DNA from: Verrucomicrobiota bacterium
GTDB taxonomy: Bacteria; Verrucomicrobiota; Verrucomicrobiia; Verrucomicrobiales; Akkermansiaceae
NCBI GenBank assembly: GCA_017301995.1
Contig: JAFLEH010000027.1
Location: 46,193-110,192, forward strand
Reading direction: 5' to 3'
DNA length: 64,000 bases
Shown here: positions 37,709 through 47,390 of the stretch, one piece after another
Numbering within the stretch: position 1 is the stretch's first letter
Layout of the letters: every line of letters starts with the position of its first letter
Program-made: the position numbers and the translations under genes
The notes under the pieces: model-generated
What the model saw: the letters and a program-made list of their open reading frames with translations, nothing else
Databases searched by the model: none
What the model was told of the DNA's origin: nothing

Positions 37709-39127
37709 ATGAACTCGCGCACGCCATCCACCAATCTCGCCTATCTGCTGCCCGTGTGTCTGGTGGCCACCCTCGGAGGACTGTTGTTCGGCTATGACAC
37801 GGGAGTCATCTCGGGTGCCATCGAACCGCTGACGGAGCGATTCGGGCTGGGGGATTTCATGAAAGGCTGGGCTTCGGGTTGCGTGCTGCTGGGATGTGCC
37901 GCCGGCGTGTTGCTGGTTGGGCCGATATCGGACCGCTTTGGCCGCAGGGTGGCATTGGCTCTCGCCGCACTGATGTTTCTCGCGTCCGCCATCGGCACGG
38001 CGGTTCCTGACGATATTGCGACGTTCATCGCATTCCGCGTGATCGGCGGACTGGGGATCGGCATTGCTTCGGTTGCCACGCCGATGTATATCGCGGAGAT
38101 CGCTCCCGCCCACTTGCGCGGCCGGATGGTGGCGGTGAACCAGATCGCGATCGTGGGCGGGATCGCGGGCACGGCGTTCGTCAATTACTACATCGCCCAT
38201 GCCCACGGGGATCCCGCTCTCCCGGAGAACCAGGCGTGGATCATCGCGAGCGGCTGGCGGTGGATGTTTGCCACGGGCATCGCCCCAGCGCTGCTTTTCG
38301 GGGTTCTGTTGCCGATGGTCCCGGAGAGTCCCCGCTGGCTGGTGGAACGCAAGCGTGAGGATGAGGCGCGGCGTATTCTTGATAGAGTGGGCGGTCCGGA
38401 GTTCGCCGCGTCCGAATTGCGGGATATCAGGTCCGGGTTTGCCGAACAGCAAGGCTCATGGGGGGATTTGTTCTCGAAGCGCCTGGCGCTGCCGCTCGTG
38501 ATCGGTGTCTCGCTGGCCATCCTGCAGCAGGTGACCGGAATCAACGTGTTTCTCTATTTCGGCGCCACCATTTTCAAAACGCTCAGCGCGAAGACCGGTG
38601 TGGACGCCGGATTGCTCACCCAGATCGTGATCAACGGCGCATGCATGATCTTCACCGTGATCGCGATCGCGACGGTGGACAAGTGGGGGCGCCGTCCCCT
38701 GATGCTCATCGGTGCCGCCGGCATGGGCCTGAGCCTGATCGCCATGGGATTCATGGCCCAGACGATGGGAGAGCCTTCGGCGAATTGGATGCTGGCGTTC
38801 ATCATCCTGTATATCGCGTGTTTCGGACTTTCCGTGGGGCCCGTGACCTGGGTGATTCTATCGGAAATCTACCCCACTGCCGTGCGCGGCCGCGCGCTGG
38901 GCTTGGCCACGTTCTTCCTGTGGACGGCGGATTACGTGGTGACGCAGACGTTTCCGATGATGGATGCCAGGGGGTCGTGGTTTGTCAGGCATTTCAACCA
39001 TGCGTTCCCATTCTACACCTATGCGGTGTTCTGCGGCATTCTGCTGGTAGTCGTTTGGAAACTCGTTCCGGAAACCAAGGGACGTTCGCTGGAGGATATC
39101 GAGCGGAGCTGGAACAACCGCGGCTGA
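37709..39127 (+). CDS. MFS sugar porter (sugar:H+ symporter)
   Basis: This 472-residue inner-membrane transporter of the XylE/GalP/AraE sugar-porter family has 12 predicted helices. The family signatures are clear: GGLLFGYDTGVISGA in helix 1, SDRFGRR in the first loop, PESPRWLVERKR before the central loop, QQVTGINVFLYF in helix 7 and PETKGRSLEDIE at the C-terminus. Helix 11 is followed by a roughly 10-residue extension (FPMMDARGSWFVRHFN) within an otherwise normal length. It probably imports a monosaccharide released by the neighbouring fucosidase or mannosidases; fucose uptake through this family is less usual than through FucP, so the substrate is open. It is translated right after URO-D-like protein 1 and ends 23 bases before the converging GH95 gene. 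Confidence 0.93.
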   Translation: MNSRTPSTNLAYLLPVCLVATLGGLLFGYDTGVISGAIEPLTERFGLGDFMKGWASGCVLLGCAAGVLLVGPISDRFGRRVALALAALMFLASAIGTAVPDDIATFIAFRVIGGLGIGIASVATPMYIAEIAPAHLRGRMVAVNQIAIVGGIAGTAFVNYYIAHAHGDPALPENQAWIIASGWRWMFATGIAPALLFGVLLPMVPESPRWLVERKREDEARRILDRVGGPEFAASELRDIRSGFAEQQGSWGDLFSKRLALPLVIGVSLAILQQVTGINVFLYFGATIFKTLSAKTGVDAGLLTQIVINGACMIFTVIAIATVDKWGRRPLMLIGAAGMGLSLIAMGFMAQTMGEPSANWMLAFIILYIACFGLSVGPVTWVILSEIYPTAVRGRALGLATFFLWTADYVVTQTFPMMDARGSWFVRHFNHAFPFYTYAVFCGILLVVVWKLVPETKGRSLEDIERSWNNRG

Positions 39128-39150
39128 TCGGAATCTTCACGCCGCGCGGA

Positions 39151-41922
39151 TCAGGGCGGGATGACCAGCGTTTCCCCCGCCTTTGTCCTGATAGGCCGTG
39201 TTTCACCGTTGATGCGGACGAGGGCGTTCTCGCCATGGCCGGAACGAATGGCCGCGTGGGTCACGCGGCCGGCCTTCCACGTGATGTCCACAGTGAAGTC
39301 TCCGCGGGCGCGCAGGCCGGTGACCTCGCCATCGGACCAGCTTTTGGGAAGGGCGGGAAGCAGGTCCAACACGACTTCGCCGGACCGGGTGCGTTCCTGG
39401 CTTTGCAGCAGCATTTCCGCCACGGCCGCCGCGCCGCCGAAGTTGCCGTCGATCTGGAACGGCGGATGCAGGCAGAACAGATTGCCGGCGCCACGGCCGA
39501 CGAGCATGCCTAGCAGTCTGGCCGCGTGGTCGCCATCGTGCAGCCGAGCGTGGAAGTTCGCCTTCCATGCCATCGACCAGCCGGTGGAGGCGTCGCCCCG
39601 GCGTTCAAGGCTGCGTTTGGCTCCCTCGAGCAACCCGGGTGTCGCCGGGTTGATCTCGACGCCCGGATAGAGTCCCCACAGGTGGGAACAATGCCGGTGG
39701 TGAGGCTCGGTCTCCTCGAAATCCTCCTGCCATTCCATGATCCTGCCCTCCTTGTTGAGGCGGGTTGGCGCAAGGCGATCCCGCGCGGCAAGAAGCCGCC
39801 TGGCAAAGTCCGCGTCCGCGCCCAACACGCCCGCGGCGGCGGCGGTGTTTTGGAAAAGGTCGCGGGTGATCTGCATGTCAAAGGTGGATCCGATGCAGAA
39901 TGCGGTCTGTCCCTTGCTTCCGTCCGGGCGGGTGAACCGGTAGGCGTTTTCCGGCGAATTGGACGGGCAGGTCACCAGTTTTCCGGATTTCGGATCCTCA
40001 ACCAAGGCGGCCAGCATGAACTCGGAGGCGCCGCGCAGCAACGGATAGGATTCGCGGAGAAACGCCTCATCCCGGGTGAATTCGTAGTGGCTCCACAGGT
40101 GTTGGGTGAGCCATGCGCCACAGGTGGGGCCGACACAGGCGGATAGATAAGACGGCGCGGTTTCATACCATGCGTTCTGCGTGTGGTTGGCCATCCATCC
40201 GGGGGCGTCATAATACGCCTTGGCGGTCTTGGCTCCCTCCCTGGCGGTCTCGCGGATGAAACGCATCAGCGGCATGTGACAGTCGGATAGACCGGTGGTC
40301 TCGGCCGGCCAGTAGTTCATCTGGAGGTTGATGTTGCTATGGAAATCGCCGTTCCACGCGGTGTGGAAGTCATCCGCCCAGATGCCTTGGAGATTGGTGG
40401 GCAGCACCGAATCGGGCTGCGACCCGGAAACCATCAAATGACGGCCGAATTGCATATATAACGCGAGCAATGATGGGTCAGGGGTGTGCTCGGCCCGCTT
40501 CACCCGCTCGGGTGTCGGGAGGTGGGAGTTGGGACCGTCCGGCAGAGTGAGCCCGCAGCGGGACATGAAGGACGCGTGATGGCGCGAAGCCTCGGCCAGG
40601 ATTGTGTCGAACGACCGCCGTGATGCGGCCTTCAGGCGTTCTTTGATTTGTTCCTTGTAACCGCGGTTGCGCAGGTCGGTGCCGGCGGAAACCAATAGCT
40701 CGACTTCATCGGCTCCGCTGATTTCAAGGCCCGCGTCAGAAGCGGAGATCGTGCCGGCCTTGCCCTGCGGAATTCGAGCGGCGAGGATCGACATATATTT
40801 CACGCCTTCACCCCGTTCGCCGCCCGGCTTGCGGAACGGGAGTTGCCCTTCCATGACCTGGCACCCCGCCTCGGCGCGGAATGGCGCGGATACTCCAACA
40901 GGCGGAGCGATCTGCGCCCGCGAAAGGCTGGCGGTGAAGGATAGGGTGCCGGGTTGGTCAGCCCCGATCCGCAAAGCGACCACCTCGTCCGGCTTTGAAA
41001 CCACCAGTTCGCGGGTGAAACGGACACCGCCGCGCGTGAAGTGCGTGCGTCCGATTCCGGTCATCGGATCCAGCGACCGCTCATAGCCCTCCACCACCGG
41101 GTTGCGGGTTTCGCCCAGGGCGATCTCCGCCACCTGGAAGCCGTTGGTTTTCGGAATGAACGTGAAGCGATACGTTCGGAAGGTCGCGGGTTTCGGCAGC
41201 GTGAACGCCTTGCGCTGGCGGCGGTTCTCGAATGTGATATCGTTCTGGCGGTCAACCAAGGTCCACGTCTTGTGATCATCCGATCCTTCGAGCACCCATG
41301 TCCGCGGATCCCGATCCGGAACATCTTCGGCGCTGGTGATCGAGTAGCTCCCTAGCCCGCGCGCCTTGTGGAAGCGGATCTGCCAGGAAACCGGTGTGCC
41401 GGGGGAGGGGAGATCGGTGATGCACCATTTGCTGCCGGGATCGCCATCCGCGCTGTTGGCAACGGTTTTGCCGTCGCCCTTGCCGTGGCCGCTGGGCGAG
41501 GTGACCGCGGAAGGGTCGGTGTTGAGTGTTAGATCGGCGAGGACTTGGTAACAACCGAACTGTTGGTGGTCGGACCATCCCGCCACGCCGTCGGCGTATT
41601 TGAATTTCCCGAGCGCTTTGGCCGCTCCGTCGAAATCCCCTTCAAAAAACCTCCGCCGTACTTCGGGTAAACACTTGTGGGCGTCGTGCCGGTTGGCCTC
41701 GTAAGGCCCTCCGGACCACATCGTGTTTTCATTGAGCACGATCCGTTGGCGGTCGATGCCGCCGAGATCCATCGCGCCAAGTCGTCCGTTCCCATGAACG
41801 GTTGATTCGTGGTAGGAGGATCCCGGTTTGTCGAACCAAACGCTCGCGGGCGAAGGGGCCGCAACCGTTGCGCCTTGGAGCGCGACGAGGGATAGGGTTA
41901 TGGAAAAGGCGGATCGTTTCAT
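39151..41922 (-). CDS. GH95 alpha-L-fucosidase-type enzyme with inserted discoidin domain
   Basis: This is a 923-residue exported enzyme (signal peptide MKRSAFSITLSLVALQGATV). The GH95 N-terminal sandwich starts WFDKPGSSYHESTVHGNGRL, with NENTMWSGGPY. The (alpha/alpha)6 barrel carries LQGIWADDFHTAWNGDFHSN and NINLQMNYWPAE near 510-535; the Asn-x-Asn pair is the one that activates water in GH95. It also has HHRHCSHLWGLYPG near 740. GH95 enzymes cut alpha-1,2-fucosyl or alpha-galactosyl ends by inversion. A domain of about 135 residues (about 137-274, WVLEGSDDHKTWTLVDRQ, TYRFTFIPKTNGFQVAEIAL) interrupts the sandwich between YQVLADLTLNT and YERSLDP. It reads as an F5/8 type C (discoidin) domain. 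It diverges from the nine-gene operon across 276 bases. Confidence 0.9.
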   Translation of the reverse strand: MKRSAFSITLSLVALQGATVAAPSPASVWFDKPGSSYHESTVHGNGRLGAMDLGGIDRQRIVLNENTMWSGGPYEANRHDAHKCLPEVRRRFFEGDFDGAAKALGKFKYADGVAGWSDHQQFGCYQVLADLTLNTDPSAVTSPSGHGKGDGKTVANSADGDPGSKWCITDLPSPGTPVSWQIRFHKARGLGSYSITSAEDVPDRDPRTWVLEGSDDHKTWTLVDRQNDITFENRRQRKAFTLPKPATFRTYRFTFIPKTNGFQVAEIALGETRNPVVEGYERSLDPMTGIGRTHFTRGGVRFTRELVVSKPDEVVALRIGADQPGTLSFTASLSRAQIAPPVGVSAPFRAEAGCQVMEGQLPFRKPGGERGEGVKYMSILAARIPQGKAGTISASDAGLEISGADEVELLVSAGTDLRNRGYKEQIKERLKAASRRSFDTILAEASRHHASFMSRCGLTLPDGPNSHLPTPERVKRAEHTPDPSLLALYMQFGRHLMVSGSQPDSVLPTNLQGIWADDFHTAWNGDFHSNINLQMNYWPAETTGLSDCHMPLMRFIRETAREGAKTAKAYYDAPGWMANHTQNAWYETAPSYLSACVGPTCGAWLTQHLWSHYEFTRDEAFLRESYPLLRGASEFMLAALVEDPKSGKLVTCPSNSPENAYRFTRPDGSKGQTAFCIGSTFDMQITRDLFQNTAAAAGVLGADADFARRLLAARDRLAPTRLNKEGRIMEWQEDFEETEPHHRHCSHLWGLYPGVEINPATPGLLEGAKRSLERRGDASTGWSMAWKANFHARLHDGDHAARLLGMLVGRGAGNLFCLHPPFQIDGNFGGAAAVAEMLLQSQERTRSGEVVLDLLPALPKSWSDGEVTGLRARGDFTVDITWKAGRVTHAAIRSGHGENALVRINGETRPIRTKAGETLVIPP

Positions 41923-42074
41923 GGGATCGGATGGAGGGACGTGTCCCTACGCGGATTCCGCTTCCGGACTTTCAATGCGGAGCCGGTGGCGGGTGATTGG
42001 TTTGGCACGTCGGCTTTTTGGGAGAGATGTGGGGTCCCCATCCGCCCGGCCGGGGGAACGGCGATGGCAAATCA

Positions 42075-42099
42075 GTATGGAAATTCCGGCAAATGAATA
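42075..42099 (+). promoter_or_regulatory. Shared 25-bp upstream motif, copy C
   Basis: This element, GTATGGAAATTCCGGC followed by AAATGAATA, is the reverse complement of copy B (5894-5918) with three substitutions. It lies in the 276-base divergent space between the GH95 gene and the nine-gene operon, 99 bases upstream of the operon's first start. It has the same orientation relative to the operon that copies A and B have relative to their genes. It is a candidate promoter or operator that links the surface and glycan regions. Confidence 0.5.
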
Positions 42100-42198
42100 G
42101 GTGCGCGGCACGCCGGGACCCGCTACGCTCGCATCACCCGAAGGTCCCGTCATGAGATCGGATCCGCTTTTGGCGGGACCTCGGAACGCTCCAACAAC

Positions 42199-45168
42199 AT
42201 GATCGCCAAAACGTTTTTCCGATTGCTCAGCGCGTGCTTGCTCATGCAAGCCGCTGACGCGGATGTGGAAGTTCAAGCCCACTACAACCTGAAGGGTGCC
42301 GGCGGCATCCGGGACACGGCCTGCCCCGAATCCCTCCCCTGCCGAGCGGGCAAAGGCCCGTCCCTCGCCCGCCAGGGATCACCGAAAGTGATGTCCAACG
42401 GCCCGGAATGCCGCCGTTCCGAATATGATTCCTCGATCAAGTTCGAGCAACCCGACCAGTGCTACAGTGTCGCCAGGAATCTTGTGAATGGCGACAATTT
42501 CGCAATCGAAGCCTGGGCATACGCGCTCAAGGCGAATGATGGCGGATGGCACGCGGTGGTGGCCAGCGGAACCGGCGGCAGCGGATTCATCCTCGGTCAG
42601 AACGGCGACCAATGGGCGGTGTTGGTGGGCGGTGTGGGCGGCACCAACCTCGGCAAGGTGGTCCCGGAAAAATGGACCCACCTCGCCATCGTCAAATCGC
42701 GCGGCGCGGTCAGCGCCTGGCTCGATGGCGCGCGCGTCAAGGCGGCGCTGCCCGGGCTTGGCGGCGGCCATCCGAATTTCTCGATCGGAGCCACAGCGCC
42801 TAACAAGGAGGCGTTCGCCGGGTGGATCGCCGAGGTGCGCCACGCCACGTTCAAACCCGGTGCCTTTGATCCGGCCGCGGATTTTCTGATGGATACCAGG
42901 CGGCTCAGGGAGATCCGCGCCGGCGAGGTGGCCGCGCGCGCGAAGTTGGTGAACGCGCTCGCCGCCACACCGGGAGCCACGGCGGTGCGCGAGTTCGACG
43001 AACGCCCCTGGCAGCAGGACTGGTTGGTCACGCCGCCCGCCTTGCCGGCTTCCGTGCAGGTGCTCGTCGCGCCCGATCAAATGTCGGCCCGGATTATGCT
43101 CGCCAACGGTCTGGTCAGCCGCACCTTCCTGGTGACCGACAACCTCGGTTGCGTCGGCATGAAACGCTCCGACAAGGACATCGAGTTCGTGCGTTCGGTC
43201 AAGCCCGAGGTCCGCTTCCGCGTCAACGACGGCCCATGGCTCAACATCGGCGGCCTCACCGGCATGATGGACCGGGCGTTCATCACGCCCGAATGGTTCG
43301 CCGGCATGGAATCGATCAGCGGCGCGTTCCGCTTCGCCGGGATGACCGTGGGCCCCTGCGTGAAACCCTACGAATGGCAGCCAAAGTGCAACGCGCCGGC
43401 CGATATCCCCTGGCCGGCCAAGGGCAAGCGCGTGGTATTCCGCTTCGCCCCGCCGGATGGCGCCACCGCCCCGCTCGACCGGCTCGCCGTGGAGGTCATA
43501 TACGAAATCTACGAGGGTCTGCCGGTCATCATGAAAACTTTCTCCGTGAAAAACGGCGGTGCCTCGGAGGTCACGATCAGCCAGTTCGAGGGCGAGCACC
43601 TCGCCGTCCAGCCCAGCAACTCGCGGATGCTCCACGTCGAAAGCGATTACAGTTGCGCGCTGATCAATTTCACCGAGAAGAGCAGCGGCCTTGGCATCCA
43701 CGCCGGCGGCGGCCGGGCGGCGTTCAAGGACTACTATCTGGGCGGCGGCACCACCCGTTTCATCCGCGATCCGGAGTGGGGATCCATGGCCACCCTCAAT
43801 CCGCAGGAAGATATCTTTTTGGACGATCCCGAAAACGCGCTGCTGCTCAGCCGCCCGTCGGTGGGTCCGGACTGGACCGTGAAACCCGGCGAATTCTTCG
43901 ATGCCTTCCGCACCTTCGAGATTCTCAACGACACCACCGAACGCGAGCGTTTCCATCTCGCCCAGCGCCGCTTCTACCGGAAACTCGCGCCGCAGACCAA
44001 CGAGAAGATGTTCGAGGTCCACGCGCCGGTCACCCGCGATATGAAAACCCTCGGGCCGCTGATGGACCAGATGGAGGAAATCGGTTTCAATCAACTCCAG
44101 GCGCCCGAGCATCCGGGCGGTTTCAACTACGCGGACTCCTCGCCCGGCAACATCGCCTCGATGAAAGCGATCTGCGACTACGGCAAAAAGAAGGGCATCC
44201 GCGTCGGCGCCTACCAACTAATGATGGCCTCCGCCGGCTGGGGATCCCGCCAGGACAACTACAACTGCATTGATCCGGCCACCAAACAACCCGGCAGCGC
44301 GTTCGGCCAAAGCGCCTGCGGCGCCTCGGCATGGGCGGACATGTATTATGATAACATGTGGAAAACCATCGAGGGCGCGGGCATGGGCGCGTTCAAGCCG
44401 GACGGCCCCTATCATGGCGACCCCTGCGCCGCCACCGACCACCCGCATCACAAAGGCCTGGCGGATTCCCAGTGGGCGCAGTGGAAATGGATGTGCAAGG
44501 TGCTGGCCGAAGGGCAGCGCCGCAATCTCTATCTCACCATCCCCGATTGGTATGTCCTCAACGGCCAGGCCTGCACCGGCATGGGATACCGCGAGGCCAC
44601 CGACAACATTGACATTGTCCTGCAAACCGTCATCTACCGCCAATATATCTATGACGCCACCTTCCACAAGACCGCTCAAATGGGCTGGGTGAACCTCAAC
44701 ACCGAAATGCTCCGCGGCGGAATGGAGGCCAACCTCGACAAATACGAACGCATCTTCTTCACCATGCTTTCCTCAGGCGCCCAGGTCTGGGTGCGCGGCC
44801 ACCGCCTCTACGACGGCCCTGACAGCCGCGCGATGCTCCTCAAGTGGATGGCTTGGTATCGGAAATACGAGAAGATCATCCTCGGTGACATCATCCACCT
44901 CAAGCGCCCGGACGGCCGCGGCCTTGATTACTACCTCCACGTCAACCCGGCAGGCCCCCACAAGGGCATGCTGCTCGTGTTCAATCCGCTCGACCGCGAG
45001 ATCAAACAAACCCTCGACATCCCGCTCCATTACGCGGGTCTCACCGGATCCGCCAAGGTGCGCGAGGGTGAGGGCGCCGCCACAACCCTGCCGCTGGGTC
45101 CCGACGCCTCGCTCCGCCTGCCCGTCACCCTTCCCGCCAACGGCTACTCCTGGTTCGTCCTCGAATGA
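42199..45168 (+). CDS. LamG-domain glycoside hydrolase, clan-D-like catalytic barrel
   Basis: This is a 989-residue protein with a signal-like N-terminus (FFRLLSACLLMQAADADVEV). A LamG/concanavalin domain (about 75-230, FAIEAWAYALKANDGGW, EKWTHLAIVKSRGAVSAWLDG) is followed by a large beta-sandwich (about 275-560). Next is a TIM-barrel-like region (about 610-880, KGIRVGAYQLMMASAGWGSR) and a C-terminal beta domain. FKPDGPYHGD gives a Lys-x-Asp motif (K733, D735) in the place of the nucleophile of GH27/GH36-type enzymes. The barrel is rich in conserved Trp, Tyr and Asp but I cannot assign a CAZy family. An alpha-galactosidase or alpha-N-acetylgalactosaminidase activity would fit the GH112 gene, whose ATG overlaps the stop codon by 4 bases. 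First gene of the operon. Confidence 0.75.
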   Translation: MIAKTFFRLLSACLLMQAADADVEVQAHYNLKGAGGIRDTACPESLPCRAGKGPSLARQGSPKVMSNGPECRRSEYDSSIKFEQPDQCYSVARNLVNGDNFAIEAWAYALKANDGGWHAVVASGTGGSGFILGQNGDQWAVLVGGVGGTNLGKVVPEKWTHLAIVKSRGAVSAWLDGARVKAALPGLGGGHPNFSIGATAPNKEAFAGWIAEVRHATFKPGAFDPAADFLMDTRRLREIRAGEVAARAKLVNALAATPGATAVREFDERPWQQDWLVTPPALPASVQVLVAPDQMSARIMLANGLVSRTFLVTDNLGCVGMKRSDKDIEFVRSVKPEVRFRVNDGPWLNIGGLTGMMDRAFITPEWFAGMESISGAFRFAGMTVGPCVKPYEWQPKCNAPADIPWPAKGKRVVFRFAPPDGATAPLDRLAVEVIYEIYEGLPVIMKTFSVKNGGASEVTISQFEGEHLAVQPSNSRMLHVESDYSCALINFTEKSSGLGIHAGGGRAAFKDYYLGGGTTRFIRDPEWGSMATLNPQEDIFLDDPENALLLSRPSVGPDWTVKPGEFFDAFRTFEILNDTTERERFHLAQRRFYRKLAPQTNEKMFEVHAPVTRDMKTLGPLMDQMEEIGFNQLQAPEHPGGFNYADSSPGNIASMKAICDYGKKKGIRVGAYQLMMASAGWGSRQDNYNCIDPATKQPGSAFGQSACGASAWADMYYDNMWKTIEGAGMGAFKPDGPYHGDPCAATDHPHHKGLADSQWAQWKWMCKVLAEGQRRNLYLTIPDWYVLNGQACTGMGYREATDNIDIVLQTVIYRQYIYDATFHKTAQMGWVNLNTEMLRGGMEANLDKYERIFFTMLSSGAQVWVRGHRLYDGPDSRAMLLKWMAWYRKYEKIILGDIIHLKRPDGRGLDYYLHVNPAGPHKGMLLVFNPLDREIKQTLDIPLHYAGLTGSAKVREGEGAATTLPLGPDASLRLPVTLPANGYSWFVLE

Positions 45169-47387
45169 AACTCGTTCCTTACCTTCCGGCCGATATCCCC
45201 GCCCGGGGCTGCTTCACCCTGCCCACGGAGGCGGGCAAGGACGATCTCGTCCGGGACCTGGCCGCCAAATGGGGCGCGGACACCATCCGCGACAGCGACG
45301 GCACCGAGCTTTCCCCGGAATTGTTGGAACTGGGCTTCGAGATTTTCTCCACGGTCCTGCTCACCCGCGCCGACCAGGCGTTCGCCAAGGCCCATCCGGA
45401 GTTTCTCATCCGCAAGTTCTTCCGCTCCGACGAAGTGCTGGCGGAAACCGATACCGTGACCATCCGGCCAATGGCCGGATTCGATCCGCGAAAGTACCGC
45501 ACCGATACATATAACAATCCGCAACACCATTGGCAGGTGTTCGATCGCGCCACCGGGTTGGAGCATCCCCTCGGCCGTTGGGACTATGACCCGGCCACCG
45601 ACACCGTGACCGTCCGCAACGCCGTCCCGTGGCACCCCTACACGGTGAATTTCCTCGTCGAACAGATCTGGGACTCCACCTCGATGCACAACCATCTCAC
45701 CAACGGTTGGACCTCCGATCCGATCATGAGCGTGGACCCGGCCCATCCGGCGTGCTTCGCACACCTGATGGCCTGGTTCGACCGCTGGCTGGCCGAGCAT
45801 CCCAGGACCGATGTGGTCAGGCTCACCACACTTTGTTATCATTTTCCGATCGATGGAGCCGCCGACGGCCACACCCGCTATTTCGACGGCCAAGGCTACG
45901 CCGACACCGTCAGTCTGCCGCTGATGGAGTCGTTCGCGGACGAACACGGGTTCCGCCTGACCAGCGGGGATTTCGTGAACGAAGGGCGCTACATTGCAAA
46001 CTCCCATGTCGTTCCAAGTGGACGCCAGCGGCTGTGGATGGATCATGTCCACAAGTTCGTGGTTCGCTTCGGCAAGGCCCTCTGCGACCGCATCCATGCC
46101 GCCGGGAAAAAGGCCGCCATCTTCTGGGGCGACCACTGGATCGGGATGGAACCCTATCTGCCGTCGTTCCAGGAAATGGGGATCGACATCCACATCAACG
46201 CCTGCGAGGGCGGGGTGGTGCTTCGCCGCTGCGCGGAAGCTCCCGGAAACCAAATCAAGGAGCTGCGTTTCTATCCCTATCTGTTTCCGGACACTTTCAA
46301 CCATGAGGGCGGCCAACCGCTGCGCGATTCCCGGTTGTTCTGGGCCAACGTCCGCCGCGCGTTGGTCAGAACCCCGGTGGATCGCATCGGCTACGGCGGC
46401 TACCTGAGCCTGGCGGCGGAGTTTCCGGAGTTCGTTGACCATGTGGCGCACCTGGCCGATGAGTTCCGCACGATCCTTGCAACCACCCGCGGCACGCGGT
46501 CGGAGCGGATCCCGGTAAAGGTCGGCATCCTCAGCGCCTGGGGCGCGCGGCGCTCGTGGATCCCCTTCGAGGGCCGCGACCAGAAGTTCGCCATCCCCTA
46601 CAGCGACAATATGTTCCTGTTGGCCCGCAGCTATCTGCTGGAATGTCTCGCCGGGTTGCCGGTGGATGTGGAGTTTCTCAGCTTCGACGACATCGCCAAT
46701 GGCGTGCCCGCCGACATCGGCGTGCTCATCAACGACGGCGACGCCGGCACCGCGCATTCCGGCGGCCGCCACTGGGCCGATCCCGCCGTGCTCGCGGCGG
46801 TGCGGAAATTCGTCCATCGGGGCGGCGGCTTCATCGGGGTGCGCGAACCGAGCGCCTATCCCGCCGGCGGCCGCAACTTCCAGCTCGCGGATGTGTTAGG
46901 CGTGGACCTCGAAACCGGCGACACCGCCAACCTGCGGCCGGTGGCGTCATGGACGGCCACTCCGGACCATTTCCTGCTGGCCGGCGGGCTGGCACCCTTC
47001 TTCGGCACCGACCGCAGCTATGTGGCGCCGGTTCTAACCGACACCCGGGTGCTCGCCACCGGCCCGGGCGGCCATGTGCTGGCCGCTGCGCGCGGGTGCG
47101 GCAAAGGCCGTGCGGTTTACTTCGCGGGATTGCCCGCCACGGCGGACAATGCCGCGCTGCTGCTGCGCGCCATCGCTTGGGGCGGGCGCGCCGAACAGGC
47201 TCTTGGCCGCTGGCACTGCTCCAACCCGCGGACCGAATGCGCCTGGTTTCCGGAGGTTGGCAAGCTCATCGTGCTCAACAACTCTCCCGAGTGCCAGACC
47301 ACCACGGTGCTAGACGGTGACGGCCAGCCGTTCGAGGTGGCGCTCGCGCCCTACGAAAGCCGGTGGTATGCCCATCAACCCGACTGA
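45165..47387 (+). CDS. GH112 beta-galactosyl phosphorylase (galacto-N-biose/lacto-N-biose type)
   Basis: This 740-residue protein has the full length and layout of GH112. The TIM-barrel N-terminal half contains GRWDYDPATDTVTVRNAVPW, EQIWDSTSMHNHLTNGW and CYHFPIDGAADGHTRYFDGQ, with DFVNEGRYIAN and IFWGDHWIGMEPY. An amidotransferase-like middle domain (about 445-660, VRKFVHRGGGFIGVREPSAY) and a C-terminal beta domain follow. GH112 enzymes use phosphate to split beta-galactosides, yielding alpha-galactose 1-phosphate. Known substrates are Gal-beta-1,3-GalNAc/GlcNAc and, in one subgroup, Gal-beta-1,4-rhamnose. The sequence alone does not decide which applies here. No signal peptide is present, so it acts in the cytoplasm on an imported disaccharide. 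Its ATG overlaps the upstream stop by 4 bases. Confidence 0.92.
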   Translation: MKLVPYLPADIPARGCFTLPTEAGKDDLVRDLAAKWGADTIRDSDGTELSPELLELGFEIFSTVLLTRADQAFAKAHPEFLIRKFFRSDEVLAETDTVTIRPMAGFDPRKYRTDTYNNPQHHWQVFDRATGLEHPLGRWDYDPATDTVTVRNAVPWHPYTVNFLVEQIWDSTSMHNHLTNGWTSDPIMSVDPAHPACFAHLMAWFDRWLAEHPRTDVVRLTTLCYHFPIDGAADGHTRYFDGQGYADTVSLPLMESFADEHGFRLTSGDFVNEGRYIANSHVVPSGRQRLWMDHVHKFVVRFGKALCDRIHAAGKKAAIFWGDHWIGMEPYLPSFQEMGIDIHINACEGGVVLRRCAEAPGNQIKELRFYPYLFPDTFNHEGGQPLRDSRLFWANVRRALVRTPVDRIGYGGYLSLAAEFPEFVDHVAHLADEFRTILATTRGTRSERIPVKVGILSAWGARRSWIPFEGRDQKFAIPYSDNMFLLARSYLLECLAGLPVDVEFLSFDDIANGVPADIGVLINDGDAGTAHSGGRHWADPAVLAAVRKFVHRGGGFIGVREPSAYPAGGRNFQLADVLGVDLETGDTANLRPVASWTATPDHFLLAGGLAPFFGTDRSYVAPVLTDTRVLATGPGGHVLAAARGCGKGRAVYFAGLPATADNAALLLRAIAWGGRAEQALGRWHCSNPRTECAWFPEVGKLIVLNNSPECQTTTVLDGDGQPFEVALAPYESRWYAHQPD

Positions 47388-47390
47388 CCC

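Noticed and set aside
42379..44217. A 612-codon minus-strand frame opposite the LamG hydrolase gene
   Set aside because: It is the complement of a clearly recognisable protein and has no homology features of its own.
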